A stretch of 63,313 nt of DNA from JANOAR01 sp031411235 (GCA_031411235.1 JANOAR010000171.1:1-63313), one strand, 5' to 3'; shown: positions 7,646-16,167, counted from the first letter of the stretch. The notes: generated from the sequence alone by a model not told the origin. Numbers and translations are program-made.

Positions 7646-9046
7646 CTAACGGGTCTCGCTGCGCTTCTTCATCCACGCTCGGAACGCCCCGCCCTTAAAC
7701 CTCGGCAAATCGCGTGCGCCGAGCCAGCGCTGCAACGGCGCGACGGGGGCGAGGTTCAGCGGCAGGGCATTGGCCACGGTGCTGGCTTTTAATGAAGTGC
7801 GCCAGGCGGTGGGATGCGTGGCTAGCCAGGCGAAGGGAGCCATTGGCGGCGTGCCACGCTTGGCCTCGGGCGCACCTTCCGTAAAGGCGCGATCTCGCAG
7901 CCGCAGCAGGAGATCGGGAATCGGGATGTCCACGGGGCAGACTTCCTGGCACGCGCCGCAGAGCGACGAGGCCTTGGGCAGATCGGCGTATTGGGCAAAG
8001 TCTTTGCCCGCAAGCAATGGGCTCAAAACGGCTCCGACAGGCCCCTGATAAGTAGAGCGGTAGGCATGGCCACTGGCCTGACGATAGACCGGGCAGACGT
8101 TCTGGCAGGCCCCGCAGCGGATGCAGCGCAGGATCTCATTGCACTCACTGGCGAGCACGGTGCTGCGTCCGTTATCCACAAAGATGACAACCATTTTCTC
8201 CGGCCCATCGGTACGCTGCGGGCTGCGCGGGCCATTCAAGAACTGGGTATAAACCGTGAGCTGCTGGCCCACGGCGCTGCGGGCGAGGAGGTTCAAAAAG
8301 ACGGCTAGATCGCGGTCGCGCGGCACCAGTTTTTCGATGCCGATCATGGCGATGTGCAGCTTTGGCGCAGTGGCACACCAGCGGCCATTGCCTTCGTTGG
8401 TGACGAGGACGATGCGCCCGCTTTCGGCAGATACAAAATTGCCACCGGTCATGCCGCAGTCCGCACGCAGGAACTCGCCACGCAGGTGCTTGCGCGCGCG
8501 GCGGGTGATGGTCTCGGGGTCGTCGTTGTAGTCGCCGAGGCCTTCGCGGACAAAGCTGTGGGCGATGTCGCGGCGGTTCTTGTGGACGATGGGTTTGACG
8601 ATGTGGCTGGGGATGTCGCCGTCGATCTGGATGATGTATTCACCCAGATCGGTCTCGATGCACTGGATGCCATGTTTGCCCAGGAAGTCATTGAGATGAA
8701 TCTCCTCGGTGAGCATGGACTTGCCCTTGGCGACCACCTTCACCTGCTCGCGCTGCATGACTTGCAGCGCGAGTTCTTTGGCCCGCTCAGCATCAGCAGC
8801 GAAGAGCACTTCAACGCCATTGGCTTGCAGCTTGGCCGTGGCCGCTTCCAGGTAGCCGTCCAGATGCTCTAACGTGTGCTGCTTGATCTGGCCCGCGAGG
8901 CGACGCAGAGCGTTGGGATCATCGTAGTCGCGCCAGAGGATGTCTTTACGCAGCGCCGTCGGGGCGCTGGTGCCCGCGTGGACGGCAGCCTTTACCCCTG
9001 GGGGCAAAGTCTTCGCGTAGCGGTCGATGGCTTGCGGGCTGGTCAT
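7646..9046 (-). CDS. lutB: LutB-type iron-sulfur protein of L-lactate utilisation
   Basis: This protein of about 466 residues has an N-terminal LUD-domain fold (VEVLFAADAERAKELALQVMQ, then VKVVAKGKSMLTEEIHLNDFL) and a C-terminal ferredoxin-like part with CIRCGACQNVCPVYR and LCGACQEVCPVDIPI, binding two [4Fe-4S] clusters. LutB works with LutA and LutC in the LutABC complex that oxidises L-lactate to pyruvate. Neither partner is in this window. The start was set at ATG 9046 (MTSPQAIDRY), where similarity begins; an upstream in-frame start at 9118 would add 24 unrelated residues. It follows the peroxiredoxin gene on the same strand, with its start 76 bases past that gene's stop. Confidence 0.85.
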   Translation of the reverse strand: MTSPQAIDRYAKTLPPGVKAAVHAGTSAPTALRKDILWRDYDDPNALRRLAGQIKQHTLEHLDGYLEAATAKLQANGVEVLFAADAERAKELALQVMQREQVKVVAKGKSMLTEEIHLNDFLGKHGIQCIETDLGEYIIQIDGDIPSHIVKPIVHKNRRDIAHSFVREGLGDYNDDPETITRRARKHLRGEFLRADCGMTGGNFVSAESGRIVLVTNEGNGRWCATAPKLHIAMIGIEKLVPRDRDLAVFLNLLARSAVGQQLTVYTQFLNGPRSPQRTDGPEKMVVIFVDNGRSTVLASECNEILRCIRCGACQNVCPVYRQASGHAYRSTYQGPVGAVLSPLLAGKDFAQYADLPKASSLCGACQEVCPVDIPIPDLLLRLRDRAFTEGAPEAKRGTPPMAPFAWLATHPTAWRTSLKASTVANALPLNLAPVAPLQRWLGARDLPRFKGGAFRAWMKKRSETR

Positions 9047-9121
9047 GGCACTGGTTTGCCTGCCGCGAGCACAGCCGTCAATCAGCAATCGAGGCTTTGG
9101 GGCAAAGGTGGGTGGCAAAAA

Positions 9122-9652
9122 CTATTTGCCCAATTCCTTGAGCACAGCCAGCACCTCAGCGGCCTGGGTCTCTTTCGATGCCTTGGCATCGTGCCACACG
9201 ACTTTGCCTTCGCTGATGATGAAACACTGGCGTGTGGCGAGTCCGATGACGGGTATTTTAGCCACCTTGAAGGCTTCCAAGACTTTACCCTCGGGATCGC
9301 AGACGAGCGTGAAGGGCAGCTTGAACTTCTCCTGGAATTTCTTATTGGCCTCGGGTTTGTCCACGCTGACGCCGAGCACCTGTACGCCTTTAGCAGTGAG
9401 GTCGGCATGGGCATCGCGCAGGCTGCACGACTGGGCGGTGCAACCAGGAGTGTCGGCCTTGGGATAGAAGTAAACAACGGTGATGCCCTTTTTATAGACA
9501 TCGGCGAAGTTGATCGGCTTACCATCTTGGTCGATGGAACTGACGGCTGGTGCCTCATAAGGAGGCTTCACCATGACGCCTTGAGCCGCTTGTGCAAAGG
9601 CTCCGAAGGTGAGTGCGGCAAAGGCGGTAGAAAGGAAGGAGAGGAGTTTCAT
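9122..9652 (-). CDS. exported peroxiredoxin, BCP/AhpC-TSA family
   Basis: This 176-residue protein has a signal peptide ending around AQAAQG (about residue 24). The thioredoxin-fold core holds VVYFYPKADTPGCTAQSCSLRD: the peroxidatic Cys lies in the PxxxTxxC context, with a second Cys five residues later as in atypical two-Cys BCP enzymes. It reduces peroxides using thiols, here probably in the periplasm, which is less common because most BCP proteins are cytoplasmic. Similar exported versions are found in Verrucomicrobia and Planctomycetes. It is followed by lutB on the same strand. Confidence 0.88.
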   Translation of the reverse strand: MKLLSFLSTAFAALTFGAFAQAAQGVMVKPPYEAPAVSSIDQDGKPINFADVYKKGITVVYFYPKADTPGCTAQSCSLRDAHADLTAKGVQVLGVSVDKPEANKKFQEKFKLPFTLVCDPEGKVLEAFKVAKIPVIGLATRQCFIISEGKVVWHDAKASKETQAAEVLAVLKELGK

Positions 9653-9730
9653 AGGGCTGGATGAACGCCTGTGGTCGCCTAAATGATGCAGCGAACGCTT
9701 CCAGAATTTCTGGGTGCTGCCGGAAGTAGG

Positions 9731-10504
9731 CTATCGCACCTGCTGCTCCACAATCGCATAGGCGTTATGGTTGTGGATGGACTCGAAGTTTTCAGCTTCG
9801 ACACGGAACCACTTGACGTGAGGATGTTGACGAGCCCGCACGGCGACATTGCGCACCACGTCTTCGACGAAGACGGGGTTATCGTAGGCGACCTCGGTCA
9901 CATGTTTTTCATCGGGACGTTTGAGCACGCTATAAAGTTCGCAGCTCGCACTGGCTTCAACGAGTTCGATGAGGTCTTCGATCCAGATGGGCTGGGTAAA
10001 ACGCACGGCGAGAGTGACGACGCCGCGCTGGTTGTGAGCCCCGCGTGCGCTGATGGCCTTGCTGCAAGGGCACAAGGTGGCTACGGGGACTTCGACGGTG
10101 AGGACAAAATCATTGCCCTGGGCGTCGGCATTGACTTCAAAGATGACGCCGTAGTCGAGCAGGCCGATGGCTTTGGAGACGGGAGCTGCCTTGGCGCGAA
10201 AATAAGGGAAGCGGAATTCGACATGGGCTTTTTCGGCGTGCAGTCGTTTGATCAACTCGCGGGGCAAGGCGGTGATGCCCTTCACATCGAGGACTTGGCC
10301 GTGAGCGTGCAACGCTTCGACGAAACGGCTCATGTGTGTGCCTTTATGGTTGTGTGGCAGATCAACGGCGAGCGAGACGAGGGCGACCGTGTGCTGCTCT
10401 TCGTTGTCACGGTCACGGATGCGCAGGGGGAAGCGCAGGCTACGCACCCCAACGCGGTCGATGGGGACATTGCGCGTGTCGTGTTCGCTTTGGGTATCTT
10501 TCAT
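9731..10504 (-). CDS. folE2: GTP cyclohydrolase FolE2 (type IB)
   Basis: This 257-residue protein is full length. It contains PIDRVGVRSLRFPLRI at the N-terminus, HNHKGTHMSRFVEAL, and the diagnostic PCSKAISARGAHNQRG segment with its metal-ligand cysteine. FolE2 converts GTP to 7,8-dihydroneopterin triphosphate, the first step towards folate and also towards queuosine. Unlike zinc-dependent FolE, type IB enzymes work with manganese and other metals, and in several bacteria they are induced by zinc limitation under Zur. Upstream genes on the same strand are rpsR, rpmG and a cysteine-depleted DksA, which fits a low-zinc theme. A terminator separates it from rpsR. Confidence 0.93.
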   Translation of the reverse strand: MKDTQSEHDTRNVPIDRVGVRSLRFPLRIRDRDNEEQHTVALVSLAVDLPHNHKGTHMSRFVEALHAHGQVLDVKGITALPRELIKRLHAEKAHVEFRFPYFRAKAAPVSKAIGLLDYGVIFEVNADAQGNDFVLTVEVPVATLCPCSKAISARGAHNQRGVVTLAVRFTQPIWIEDLIELVEASASCELYSVLKRPDEKHVTEVAYDNPVFVEDVVRNVAVRARQHPHVKWFRVEAENFESIHNHNAYAIVEQQVR

Positions 10505-10517
10505 GAGTGGGAATAGA

Positions 10518-10555
10518 CAAAAATTCCCACTGCCGCGTGAGCAACAGTGGGAATT
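10518..10555 (-). terminator. intrinsic terminator after rpsR
   Basis: Arms 10522-10532 and 10545-10555 form a perfect 11-bp stem (AATTCCCACTG with CAGTGGGAATT) around a 12-base loop. Read leftward it is followed by a T run (complement of 10520-10524). It would stop transcripts from rpmG-rpsR just before folE2, so folE2 probably has its own promoter or relies on read-through. Confidence 0.85.
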
Positions 10556-10594
10556 AAGGTCATTGCGAGTGCGAGTAACGCAGTCCGCAGGGGA

Positions 10595-10831
10595 CTACAT
10601 GAGGTTCACAGCGCGGGAGCGCTTGATCTCGCGGACAATTTTACGGTGAATCCAAGCGGAGACGCCAGTGATGCGCCGAGGGATGATCTTGCCAGTCTCG
10701 GAGGTGAACTTGGCGAGCAGCTCGGGGTTCTTGTAAACGAGCTTGTCGGTAGGGATGTCCATCCGACGGCGTGGCATCCGGCGGTTAGCGCGACGGAAGT
10801 TGGACAGGCGTTCTTTGGTCTTGGGTTGCAT
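10595..10831 (-). CDS. rpsR: 30S ribosomal protein S18
   Basis: This 78-residue protein ends in the conserved S18 block (FTSETGKIIPRRITGVSAWIHRKIVREIKRSRAVNLM). S18 binds S6 on the small-subunit platform near 16S rRNA. The basic N-terminal arm (RLSNFRRANRRMPRRRMD) has no cysteine, so this is a zinc-free form. It follows rpmG by 27 bases on the same strand and ends just before a strong terminator. S6 (rpsF), the usual neighbour, is not in this window. Confidence 0.95.
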   Translation of the reverse strand: MQPKTKERLSNFRRANRRMPRRRMDIPTDKLVYKNPELLAKFTSETGKIIPRRITGVSAWIHRKIVREIKRSRAVNLM

Positions 10832-10858
10832 GGTAAGGTGCTTTGAGGCGGTGTTGAA

Positions 10859-11032
10859 TTAGCGGACTTCGCGGTGAAGCGTGCGCTTCTTCATGAAGTG
10901 GTTGAACTTCACCTTCTCAAGACGGCCCGGAGTGCGGACGCTCTTCTTGTTGCGGGTGGTCACATAACGTGACGGGGTCAGTCCAAGGGGTCGAGCCTCG
11001 GTGCATTCCAGAGTGATAATTTCGCGTGCCAT
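10859..11032 (-). CDS. rpmG: 50S ribosomal protein L33
   Basis: This 57-residue protein, MAREIITLECTEAR followed by SRYVTTRNKKSVRTPGRLEKVKFN and HTLHRE-type C-terminus (RTLHREVR), is a typical bL33. The start is ATG 11032, which begins the conserved core; a longer open frame extends upstream to 11278 but lies inside the DksA gene. Only one cysteine is present, so the CxxC pairs of zinc-binding L33 are absent. It lies between the DksA-like gene and rpsR with short gaps (22 and 27 bases), consistent with one transcript. Confidence 0.95.
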   Translation of the reverse strand: MAREIITLECTEARPLGLTPSRYVTTRNKKSVRTPGRLEKVKFNHFMKKRTLHREVR

Positions 11033-11054
11033 AAAAAAGGGGGCGGAGAGTAGG

Positions 11055-12245
11055 TTAATCTTTCTGACTGTCAACAGTGGACTCTTTTTCGTCGTCGTCG
11101 TCGTCGCTGTCGTCGCCACTGGCAGCATCTTCGAGGCCGAAAAGGGAGAGCACAGGACGGCGATAGCGCCCGCCGCCCATTTGATCGCGCTCGATCTTGG
11201 ACTGGCACTCGACGGTGAAGCGGGTGAAGGGCAGCGCCTCCAGACGAATCTCGGGGATGGGCTTGCCGGACATCTCACAGATGCCGTAGGTGCCGATGTC
11301 GAGTCGCTTCAGGGCTTCGTTGATTTCATGCACCGAGTCTTGCTCCTGGCTGAGAAGGCTGAGGGCGAAATCACGATCATAAGCATCTGCACCAGCATCG
11401 GCCATGTGCATACCGAAGGCGCTGGCATCACTGCCTTCGGGCTTGGCACGCAGGCTAGTTTCGGTGACGGATTCCATCTGGTTCATCAAGACGCCGCGCA
11501 ACTCGCACAAACGCAGGCGCTGCTTTTTCATGAAGGGCGTGATCTTGACGATCTTGGGAGCTTCAATGGTGGCTCCGGTTTCCTCCTGCTTGTGAACGCG
11601 GACGTTCTTGATGGGGGGACCAGCATTGAAGTTCTTGCTCAGGGGGGGCGCTCCGCTGGTGGACTTGGTGGCCTTTTTGATCGGCGGTTGCACAGGCGGC
11701 ACACGATCCACATGGGCGCTGGCAAGCACTGACTTAGCGGTAGTGGGGCTAGCGGCGGCAGGCTTGGCGGCCTTCGCTTCGGGCTTGGCCACTTGAGCCA
11801 CCTTCACAGCCTTAGCTGGAGCAGCTTTGGGGGCGGGTTTGCTGGCTTTAACGGGGGCTGCCTTGGTGGCCGGGGCAGGTTTGGCTTTTTTCGCTGGCTT
11901 GGTGGCTTTTGCCGCAGGTGCAGTTTTCTTCAAAATGGGGGGGGCTTTTTTTACTTGGGATTTCACCGCTGCCGATTTGCTTTTAGCTGGGGGCGCTGCT
12001 TTGGCAGGCTTAGTGGCTTTGGCGGGAGCTGCCTTCTTCACAGGCGGGGCAGCTTTCTTCGGGGCGGTGTTTTTGGCGGGGGAGACTTTCTTTGCAGCAA
12101 CTTTCTTCACGGCCTTCTTCGGGGCTTTGGCTACGGGTTTGCTTTTGCTGGGAGCCGGCTTGGAAGCAGTTTTTTTGACGGCTTTTGCTGGGGCTTTGAC
12201 CACCTTTTTGGTGTTCTTTTTCGCGGTTGGTTTTTTCGCAGGCAT
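11055..12245 (-). CDS. TraR/DksA-family protein with long histone-H1-like N-terminal tail
   Basis: This protein of about 396 residues has an N-terminal region (about 1-200) made of Lys/Ala/Pro repeats (AKKPTAKKNTKK, KAAPPVKKAAPAKATKPAKAA) like histone H1 or bacterial Hc1/AlgP tails. A DksA-like coiled coil and finger follow (about 235-370, MKKQRLRLCELRGVLMNQME, then DIGTYGICEMSGKPIPEIRLEALPFTRFTVECQ) and the tail is acidic (DDSDDDDDEKE). In the finger the four zinc ligands read Cys, Ser, Thr, Cys, so two are lost, as in zinc-independent DksA2 proteins. DksA binds the RNA polymerase secondary channel. Start ATG 12245 (MPAKKPTAKK) was chosen because the upstream extension to 12431 is unlike coding sequence. 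Confidence 0.85.
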   Translation of the reverse strand: MPAKKPTAKKNTKKVVKAPAKAVKKTASKPAPSKSKPVAKAPKKAVKKVAAKKVSPAKNTAPKKAAPPVKKAAPAKATKPAKAAPPAKSKSAAVKSQVKKAPPILKKTAPAAKATKPAKKAKPAPATKAAPVKASKPAPKAAPAKAVKVAQVAKPEAKAAKPAAASPTTAKSVLASAHVDRVPPVQPPIKKATKSTSGAPPLSKNFNAGPPIKNVRVHKQEETGATIEAPKIVKITPFMKKQRLRLCELRGVLMNQMESVTETSLRAKPEGSDASAFGMHMADAGADAYDRDFALSLLSQEQDSVHEINEALKRLDIGTYGICEMSGKPIPEIRLEALPFTRFTVECQSKIERDQMGGGRYRRPVLSLFGLEDAASGDDSDDDDDEKESTVDSQKD

Positions 12246-12432
12246 GGCTCTATGAAAAGGGACGTGAAGTTGGCTGTGCGGGGCAGAGGGCCTTCGCTTG
12301 AACTGACAAGCGGGGCGCAAAAATGAGCGCGGAGCTTGGGCGGTATCGCTAGGCTTGGCAAACGTTATTCCGCCTTGTTTCGAGGCCTTACCAGCGACGT
12401 GTGCAGGAAGGCCTAGCCCTGCGTGTGGCACC

Positions 12433-13281
12433 TTACATGTGACTCTCGATACGCTTCTTCACATCCTGCTCCAGGCGGCGGACGCAGTTCAAAGCGTATT
12501 CTTTGATGTCGAGGGTGTCGTCGTGGGCCAGTGGGGTGAGATCCATGGCGTAGGTGAGCAGGCTGGTCTTGTCCGTGGTGTGTGAGTCGAAGTAGGTGGC
12601 GTTGGCGTGGCGCAGTCCCTCTTCGGCGAGGTCATAGCGTTTGCCGCCGCTGATTTGGGAATCGAAAACGCCAAGCAGTGGGCGAAGGAGATGCGGGAAC
12701 TTATCGACCCAGAGCATCTCTTTATCCTCGGGCAGCAACCAGTCGAGTTTGCGCCAGACTTCACAGCCATAGACCTTGGCGGGGCGCTTGTCCTGAGGCA
12801 GGGTGCGTATTGCTTCAATGCAGCGCAGGAAGGTGGCGATGTGGGTATCGTGGCGGTCGCAGGGGTTGTGCAAATAGACGACCTCGGGCTCGCAGGCGGC
12901 GATGATGTCGGCGATGTCGGCGATGACATCAGCACGGCGATGGGTCTTCACATCACTGCTCGGGTAGGAGAGCTGGATCATGGCGCTGTACTCGCCCACG
13001 TAGGCGGCCTTGCGCTGCTCGATGAGGCGCACGCGTTGCATCTCCTCATCGGTGTAGTCGGCATACGGCCCCTTGCGGGGGCTGCCTGAGCCGTTGGTGA
13101 CGACGACGCCGCCGAACCATTGGTTGCCACTGTGGAAGCACTCGGTGATGCCGTGGTAGGCGGCGATTTCCAAGTCGTCCTGATGGGAGACGATGCCGAG
13201 GTGGGTGACGCGTTTCAGCGCGGCTTCAGCGGGGCTATCGTCGGGGATGAAGATGTCGTGCTTCGCGTGGCGGTAGTGCAT
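12433..13281 (-). CDS. PIG-L/LmbE-family deacetylase
   Basis: This protein of about 282 residues carries HQDDLEIAAYHG near residue 32, a variant of the HPDDE zinc motif, and the second motif VVYLHNPCDRHDTHIAT near residue 145. PIG-L enzymes remove acetyl groups from N-acetylglucosamine-type substrates in a zinc-dependent reaction; the usual P of HPDD is Q here. The start at ATG 13281 (MHYRHAKHD) removes a 30-residue hydrophobic upstream extension that would otherwise be read from 13371; that extension could be a weak anchor, so the start is uncertain. It is on the same strand as jag, with its start about 98 bases past the jag stop. The substrate is unknown. Confidence 0.82.
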   Translation of the reverse strand: MHYRHAKHDIFIPDDSPAEAALKRVTHLGIVSHQDDLEIAAYHGITECFHSGNQWFGGVVVTNGSGSPRKGPYADYTDEEMQRVRLIEQRKAAYVGEYSAMIQLSYPSSDVKTHRRADVIADIADIIAACEPEVVYLHNPCDRHDTHIATFLRCIEAIRTLPQDKRPAKVYGCEVWRKLDWLLPEDKEMLWVDKFPHLLRPLLGVFDSQISGGKRYDLAEEGLRHANATYFDSHTTDKTSLLTYAMDLTPLAHDDTLDIKEYALNCVRRLEQDVKKRIESHM

Positions 13282-13378
13282 GGTGAAGCCAAGAATGGCC
13301 GCTGGAATGAACGGCGCAAGCCATGTGCGCGGGAAGATGGGATGACCAAACGGCAAGGCTGGATAGTGCAACGCCAGC

Positions 13379-13831
13379 TCAAGCTTTGCGCTTCAACGTC
13401 ACGCGCTTGAAGCGCTCATCGCCCTTGGCGCTCTCGGTGGTCACTTGCGGGTCTTTTTCAAAGGCGTTGTGGATGAGCCTGCGATAATACGAGTTCATGG
13501 GATTCAGCACCTCGGGCTTGCCAGTGTTGCGCACGCGTTCGCCGAGTTCCTTGGCCTTGGCGAGCATGTCGTCCTCGTGCATGGAGCGGAAATATTCCAC
13601 ATCGACGCGGATGCGCGGAGCCTCGGTGACTCGGCGCATGAGCAGGCGATTCACAAGGTATTGGATGTCATCCAAAATTTCGCCACGCTTGCCGATGAGG
13701 TGATCGGCTTCATCGGTAAGGATCTGCAACGTGGGGCCTTCAGGCCCTTCAGATTCTTCGATGGTAACGAAGAAACCGAGGTAGCCGAGCATGTTCTCGA
13801 GGATCTGGCGGGAGTGGTCGAGAGCGGTCAT
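13379..13831 (-). CDS. jag: Jag/SpoIIIJ-associated RNA-binding protein (KH-R3H)
   Basis: This 150-residue protein has a KH-like domain (about 30-75, LIGKRGEILDDIQYLVNRLL) with the GKRGE version of the GxxG RNA-contact loop. An R3H domain follows (about 85-145), with LNPMNSYYRRLIHNAF in place of the usual Arg-x3-His segment. The N-terminal Jag_N domain found in Firmicutes is missing. Jag/KhpB proteins bind RNA, and the gene usually follows yidC, as it does here. It is part of the rpmH-rnpA-yidD-yidC-jag cluster, all leftward. Confidence 0.9.
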   Translation of the reverse strand: MTALDHSRQILENMLGYLGFFVTIEESEGPEGPTLQILTDEADHLIGKRGEILDDIQYLVNRLLMRRVTEAPRIRVDVEYFRSMHEDDMLAKAKELGERVRNTGKPEVLNPMNSYYRRLIHNAFEKDPQVTTESAKGDERFKRVTLKRKA

Positions 13832-14001
13832 CTAGGGGGGAAAGTTGAGGGTTTTGAAGCTGAGAGTTGAGAATCTGAAACTGTAGCGATGGCGTCTGAC
13901 TGGGCACAATCTTTCGCTGCGGGATGAGGGCATTAAAGATGGCGCCAAATGTTCCTACTCAGGCTCTCAACTATCAACCCACAACTCTCAACCTTCTTTG
14001 A

Positions 14002-15816
14002 CTACTTCTTCCCACGCGAGGAGGTGTTGCCACCGCCGAGCTGGGGAAGACCAGGCTTCTTATCCTTCTTTTTTTCGGCCGTGGAGCCAGCAGGCACATG
14101 CACAATTTTTTGCAAAGGAGCGTCATCGTCCTTGTTGAACTTCTGCATGATGAGCGTCTGCACGAGGCTGTAAATGTTCTGCACGGTGTAATAGAGGGCG
14201 AGGGCCGAGGCGAAGTTGTAGCAGATGATGACGAAAATGAAGGGCATGAAGGTCATCATGCGCTGCTGCATTTTATCCACGGTGGCGGGCTGCGGCATGA
14301 TCTTCATCATGAGCACTTGAGTTAGCCCCATCAGGATGGGCAGGGGGTTCAATGGCCAGCCGAGGCCGGGGATCGTCCAAATTTTATCGGGCAGGGACAA
14401 GTCATTCACCCACAGGAAAGACTGGCCGCGCAGCTCGGCGCAGACTTGCAGGATGCCGAGCAGGCCGAAGAAGATGGGCATCTGGATAAAGATGGGCAAG
14501 CAGCCGCCCACGGGATTCACCCCGTAGTCTTTGTAGAGCTTCATCATTTCCTGGCTCTGGCGCTGCTGGTCGTCCTTGTACTTGGTCTGGATGTCCTTCA
14601 TCATGGGCGAGAGCTTGCTCATGCGCTTCATTGACTTTTGCGCCTTCATCTGCGGCCACCAGAGGAAGGTCTTCACCACGATGGTGAGGAGCACGATCGC
14701 CATGCCCCAACTGCCGACGAGGTCGTAAAACCAGCGCAGTAGGTTGATGAGCACATACTTCACCGGCCAGAGCCAGGTGCCGTAGTCCATGACGAAGTCA
14801 CGTTGGCGACCGAGCTTGCGCAGGCGGTGGAATTCCTTGGGGCCAGTGTAGAGTTCGAGGTCATAAATCTTGGTGGCAGCGGGTGCCAGCTCCAGCGGTG
14901 GCAAGGCCAGAGCAGCCTGCACAGCGTAGTCAGTATCGGCTCCTTTGGTGCCCTTCCAAGCGTCGCCGCTATGGTCGATGAGGAAGCGTGTGGCCCAGAA
15001 TTTACCGGGCTGATCAGCGCCTTCCTTGGTGGAGATGATGGTGGCATAAAAGCGGCTCATCACACCGCCGTAGCGGAGCACCTCGAAGTCTTTGTTGAAC
15101 ACGGGTGTCGCCTTGGAAAACCAGCCGTCTTGGTCGGTGAGGCTGGTGTTCGGTTTGATCTCCATGTTGCCAGCATTGTTAATGAAAAACGATGGCGGTA
15201 TGGAGGGATCCTCAGGGTTATGAGTCTCTGCCGTGCCCGTGTAGAGCCAGTGCGAATCAGACTTGTGGACGGTCGTGCCATTGTTGGTCATCACGATCTG
15301 GAGGTTGAGCTGATGCTCATCGTTGCCCACGCCTTCATTCAGGGAGAATGTCTTGCGCACGCCGAGGCCCTCTTGGGTTTGGCCTTCGAAGACAACGCGC
15401 AGTCCGGTGGCTTCGACGATCTTGTAGGCGGTTGTGTCTGGCTCCTTGGGATCACTGCGCAGAGCGCCGATAGCATCCTTGCCGTGGATGTTGAGGGTGA
15501 TCTTGTCTTGCGCCCCAAGTACGGCTTTTTGTACCCCACCACCTTTGGTGCTGAACACATAGGTGACGCTGCCAGCTTTGATTTCGTGAGTCTGCTCGGG
15601 CGCGGTGACGCTGGGTGTAGCCGTTTTATCAGCAGACGCTGTAATGGAGTCCTCGGCTGGCTTTGCCGTAGCGACGACAGCAGCTTGGTCTCTGGCGAGG
15701 ACTGCCTTGGCCGCAGCGATCTTGCTCTGCTCCTCGGCATTCTTCTGCATGAAGTACATGTTGATGCCCATGCCGCCGAGGCAGAGCGCGATGATGAATT
15801 TGCCTTTGAAGTCCAT
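14002..15816 (-). CDS. yidC: membrane protein insertase YidC
   Basis: This 604-residue protein has an N-terminal transmembrane helix (about 6-24, FIIALCLGGMGINMYFM). A large periplasmic beta domain (about 85-345) follows, as in Gram-negative YidC. The C-terminal insertase domain (about 365-570) includes the helical-hairpin loop (MKAQKSMKRMSKLSPMMKDIQ) and GGCLPIFIQMPIFFGLLGIL. It inserts and folds inner-membrane proteins alone or with SecYEG. The C-terminal tail is basic (EKKKDKKPG, SSRGKK), which often helps ribosome binding. It sits between yidD and jag, with a 93-base gap to yidD. Confidence 0.95.
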   Translation of the reverse strand: MDFKGKFIIALCLGGMGINMYFMQKNAEEQSKIAAAKAVLARDQAAVVATAKPAEDSITASADKTATPSVTAPEQTHEIKAGSVTYVFSTKGGGVQKAVLGAQDKITLNIHGKDAIGALRSDPKEPDTTAYKIVEATGLRVVFEGQTQEGLGVRKTFSLNEGVGNDEHQLNLQIVMTNNGTTVHKSDSHWLYTGTAETHNPEDPSIPPSFFINNAGNMEIKPNTSLTDQDGWFSKATPVFNKDFEVLRYGGVMSRFYATIISTKEGADQPGKFWATRFLIDHSGDAWKGTKGADTDYAVQAALALPPLELAPAATKIYDLELYTGPKEFHRLRKLGRQRDFVMDYGTWLWPVKYVLINLLRWFYDLVGSWGMAIVLLTIVVKTFLWWPQMKAQKSMKRMSKLSPMMKDIQTKYKDDQQRQSQEMMKLYKDYGVNPVGGCLPIFIQMPIFFGLLGILQVCAELRGQSFLWVNDLSLPDKIWTIPGLGWPLNPLPILMGLTQVLMMKIMPQPATVDKMQQRMMTFMPFIFVIICYNFASALALYYTVQNIYSLVQTLIMQKFNKDDDAPLQKIVHVPAGSTAEKKKDKKPGLPQLGGGNTSSRGKK

Positions 15817-15909
15817 GGTAGAGTGTCGGGGAAAAGTGGTGCGAGTTGTGGAGCGGAGTGGCTCGTGTGTCAGGAATAAGTTACGGAGAAGTCTGTAAAG
15901 AGGAGCAGG

Positions 15910-16167
15910 CTAGCGTTTGGGTAGCGGCAAGTGCTCGCAGCCGGGCACGGGGTCGTAGCCCTGGCCGCCCCAGGGATGACAGTGCGCGAGACGTTTGACA
16001 CCGAGCCAACTGCCCCTCAGTGAGCCGTGGTGCATAACGGCCTGAAGAAAATACTCCGAACAGGTGGGCTGGAAGCGACAGCCGGAGCCGGGGCCGCCCA
16101 TGAAGTGGATAGCGGGCGAAAGGAAGCGCTGATAGGCGCGGATGGCGAGGCGGATCAGTCCTTTCAT
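15910..16167 (-). CDS. yidD: membrane protein insertion efficiency factor YidD
   Basis: This 85-residue protein has the family hallmarks LIRLAIRAYQRFLSPA, GSGCRFQPTCSEYFLQAV and GSWLGVKRLAHCHPWGGQGYDPVP. The N-terminal amphipathic helix attaches to the inner face of the membrane. YidD assists YidC-dependent insertion. The start overlaps the rnpA stop by 4 bases, so the two are translationally coupled. Confidence 0.95.
   Translation of the reverse strand: MKGLIRLAIRAYQRFLSPAIHFMGGPGSGCRFQPTCSEYFLQAVMHHGSLRGSWLGVKRLAHCHPWGGQGYDPVPGCEHLPLPKR

Noticed and set aside
9731..12431. Zur box in the low-zinc neighbourhood
   Set aside because: The gaps at 10505-10594, 10832-10858, 11033-11054 and 12246-12432 were read for AT-rich palindromes of Zur type and none was convincing; the regulatory claim stays inference.
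13832..14001. Short inverted segments between yidC and jag (GAGAGTTGAG-like)
   Set aside because: The stems are short and imperfect without a T run, so neither a terminator nor a repeat family is supported.
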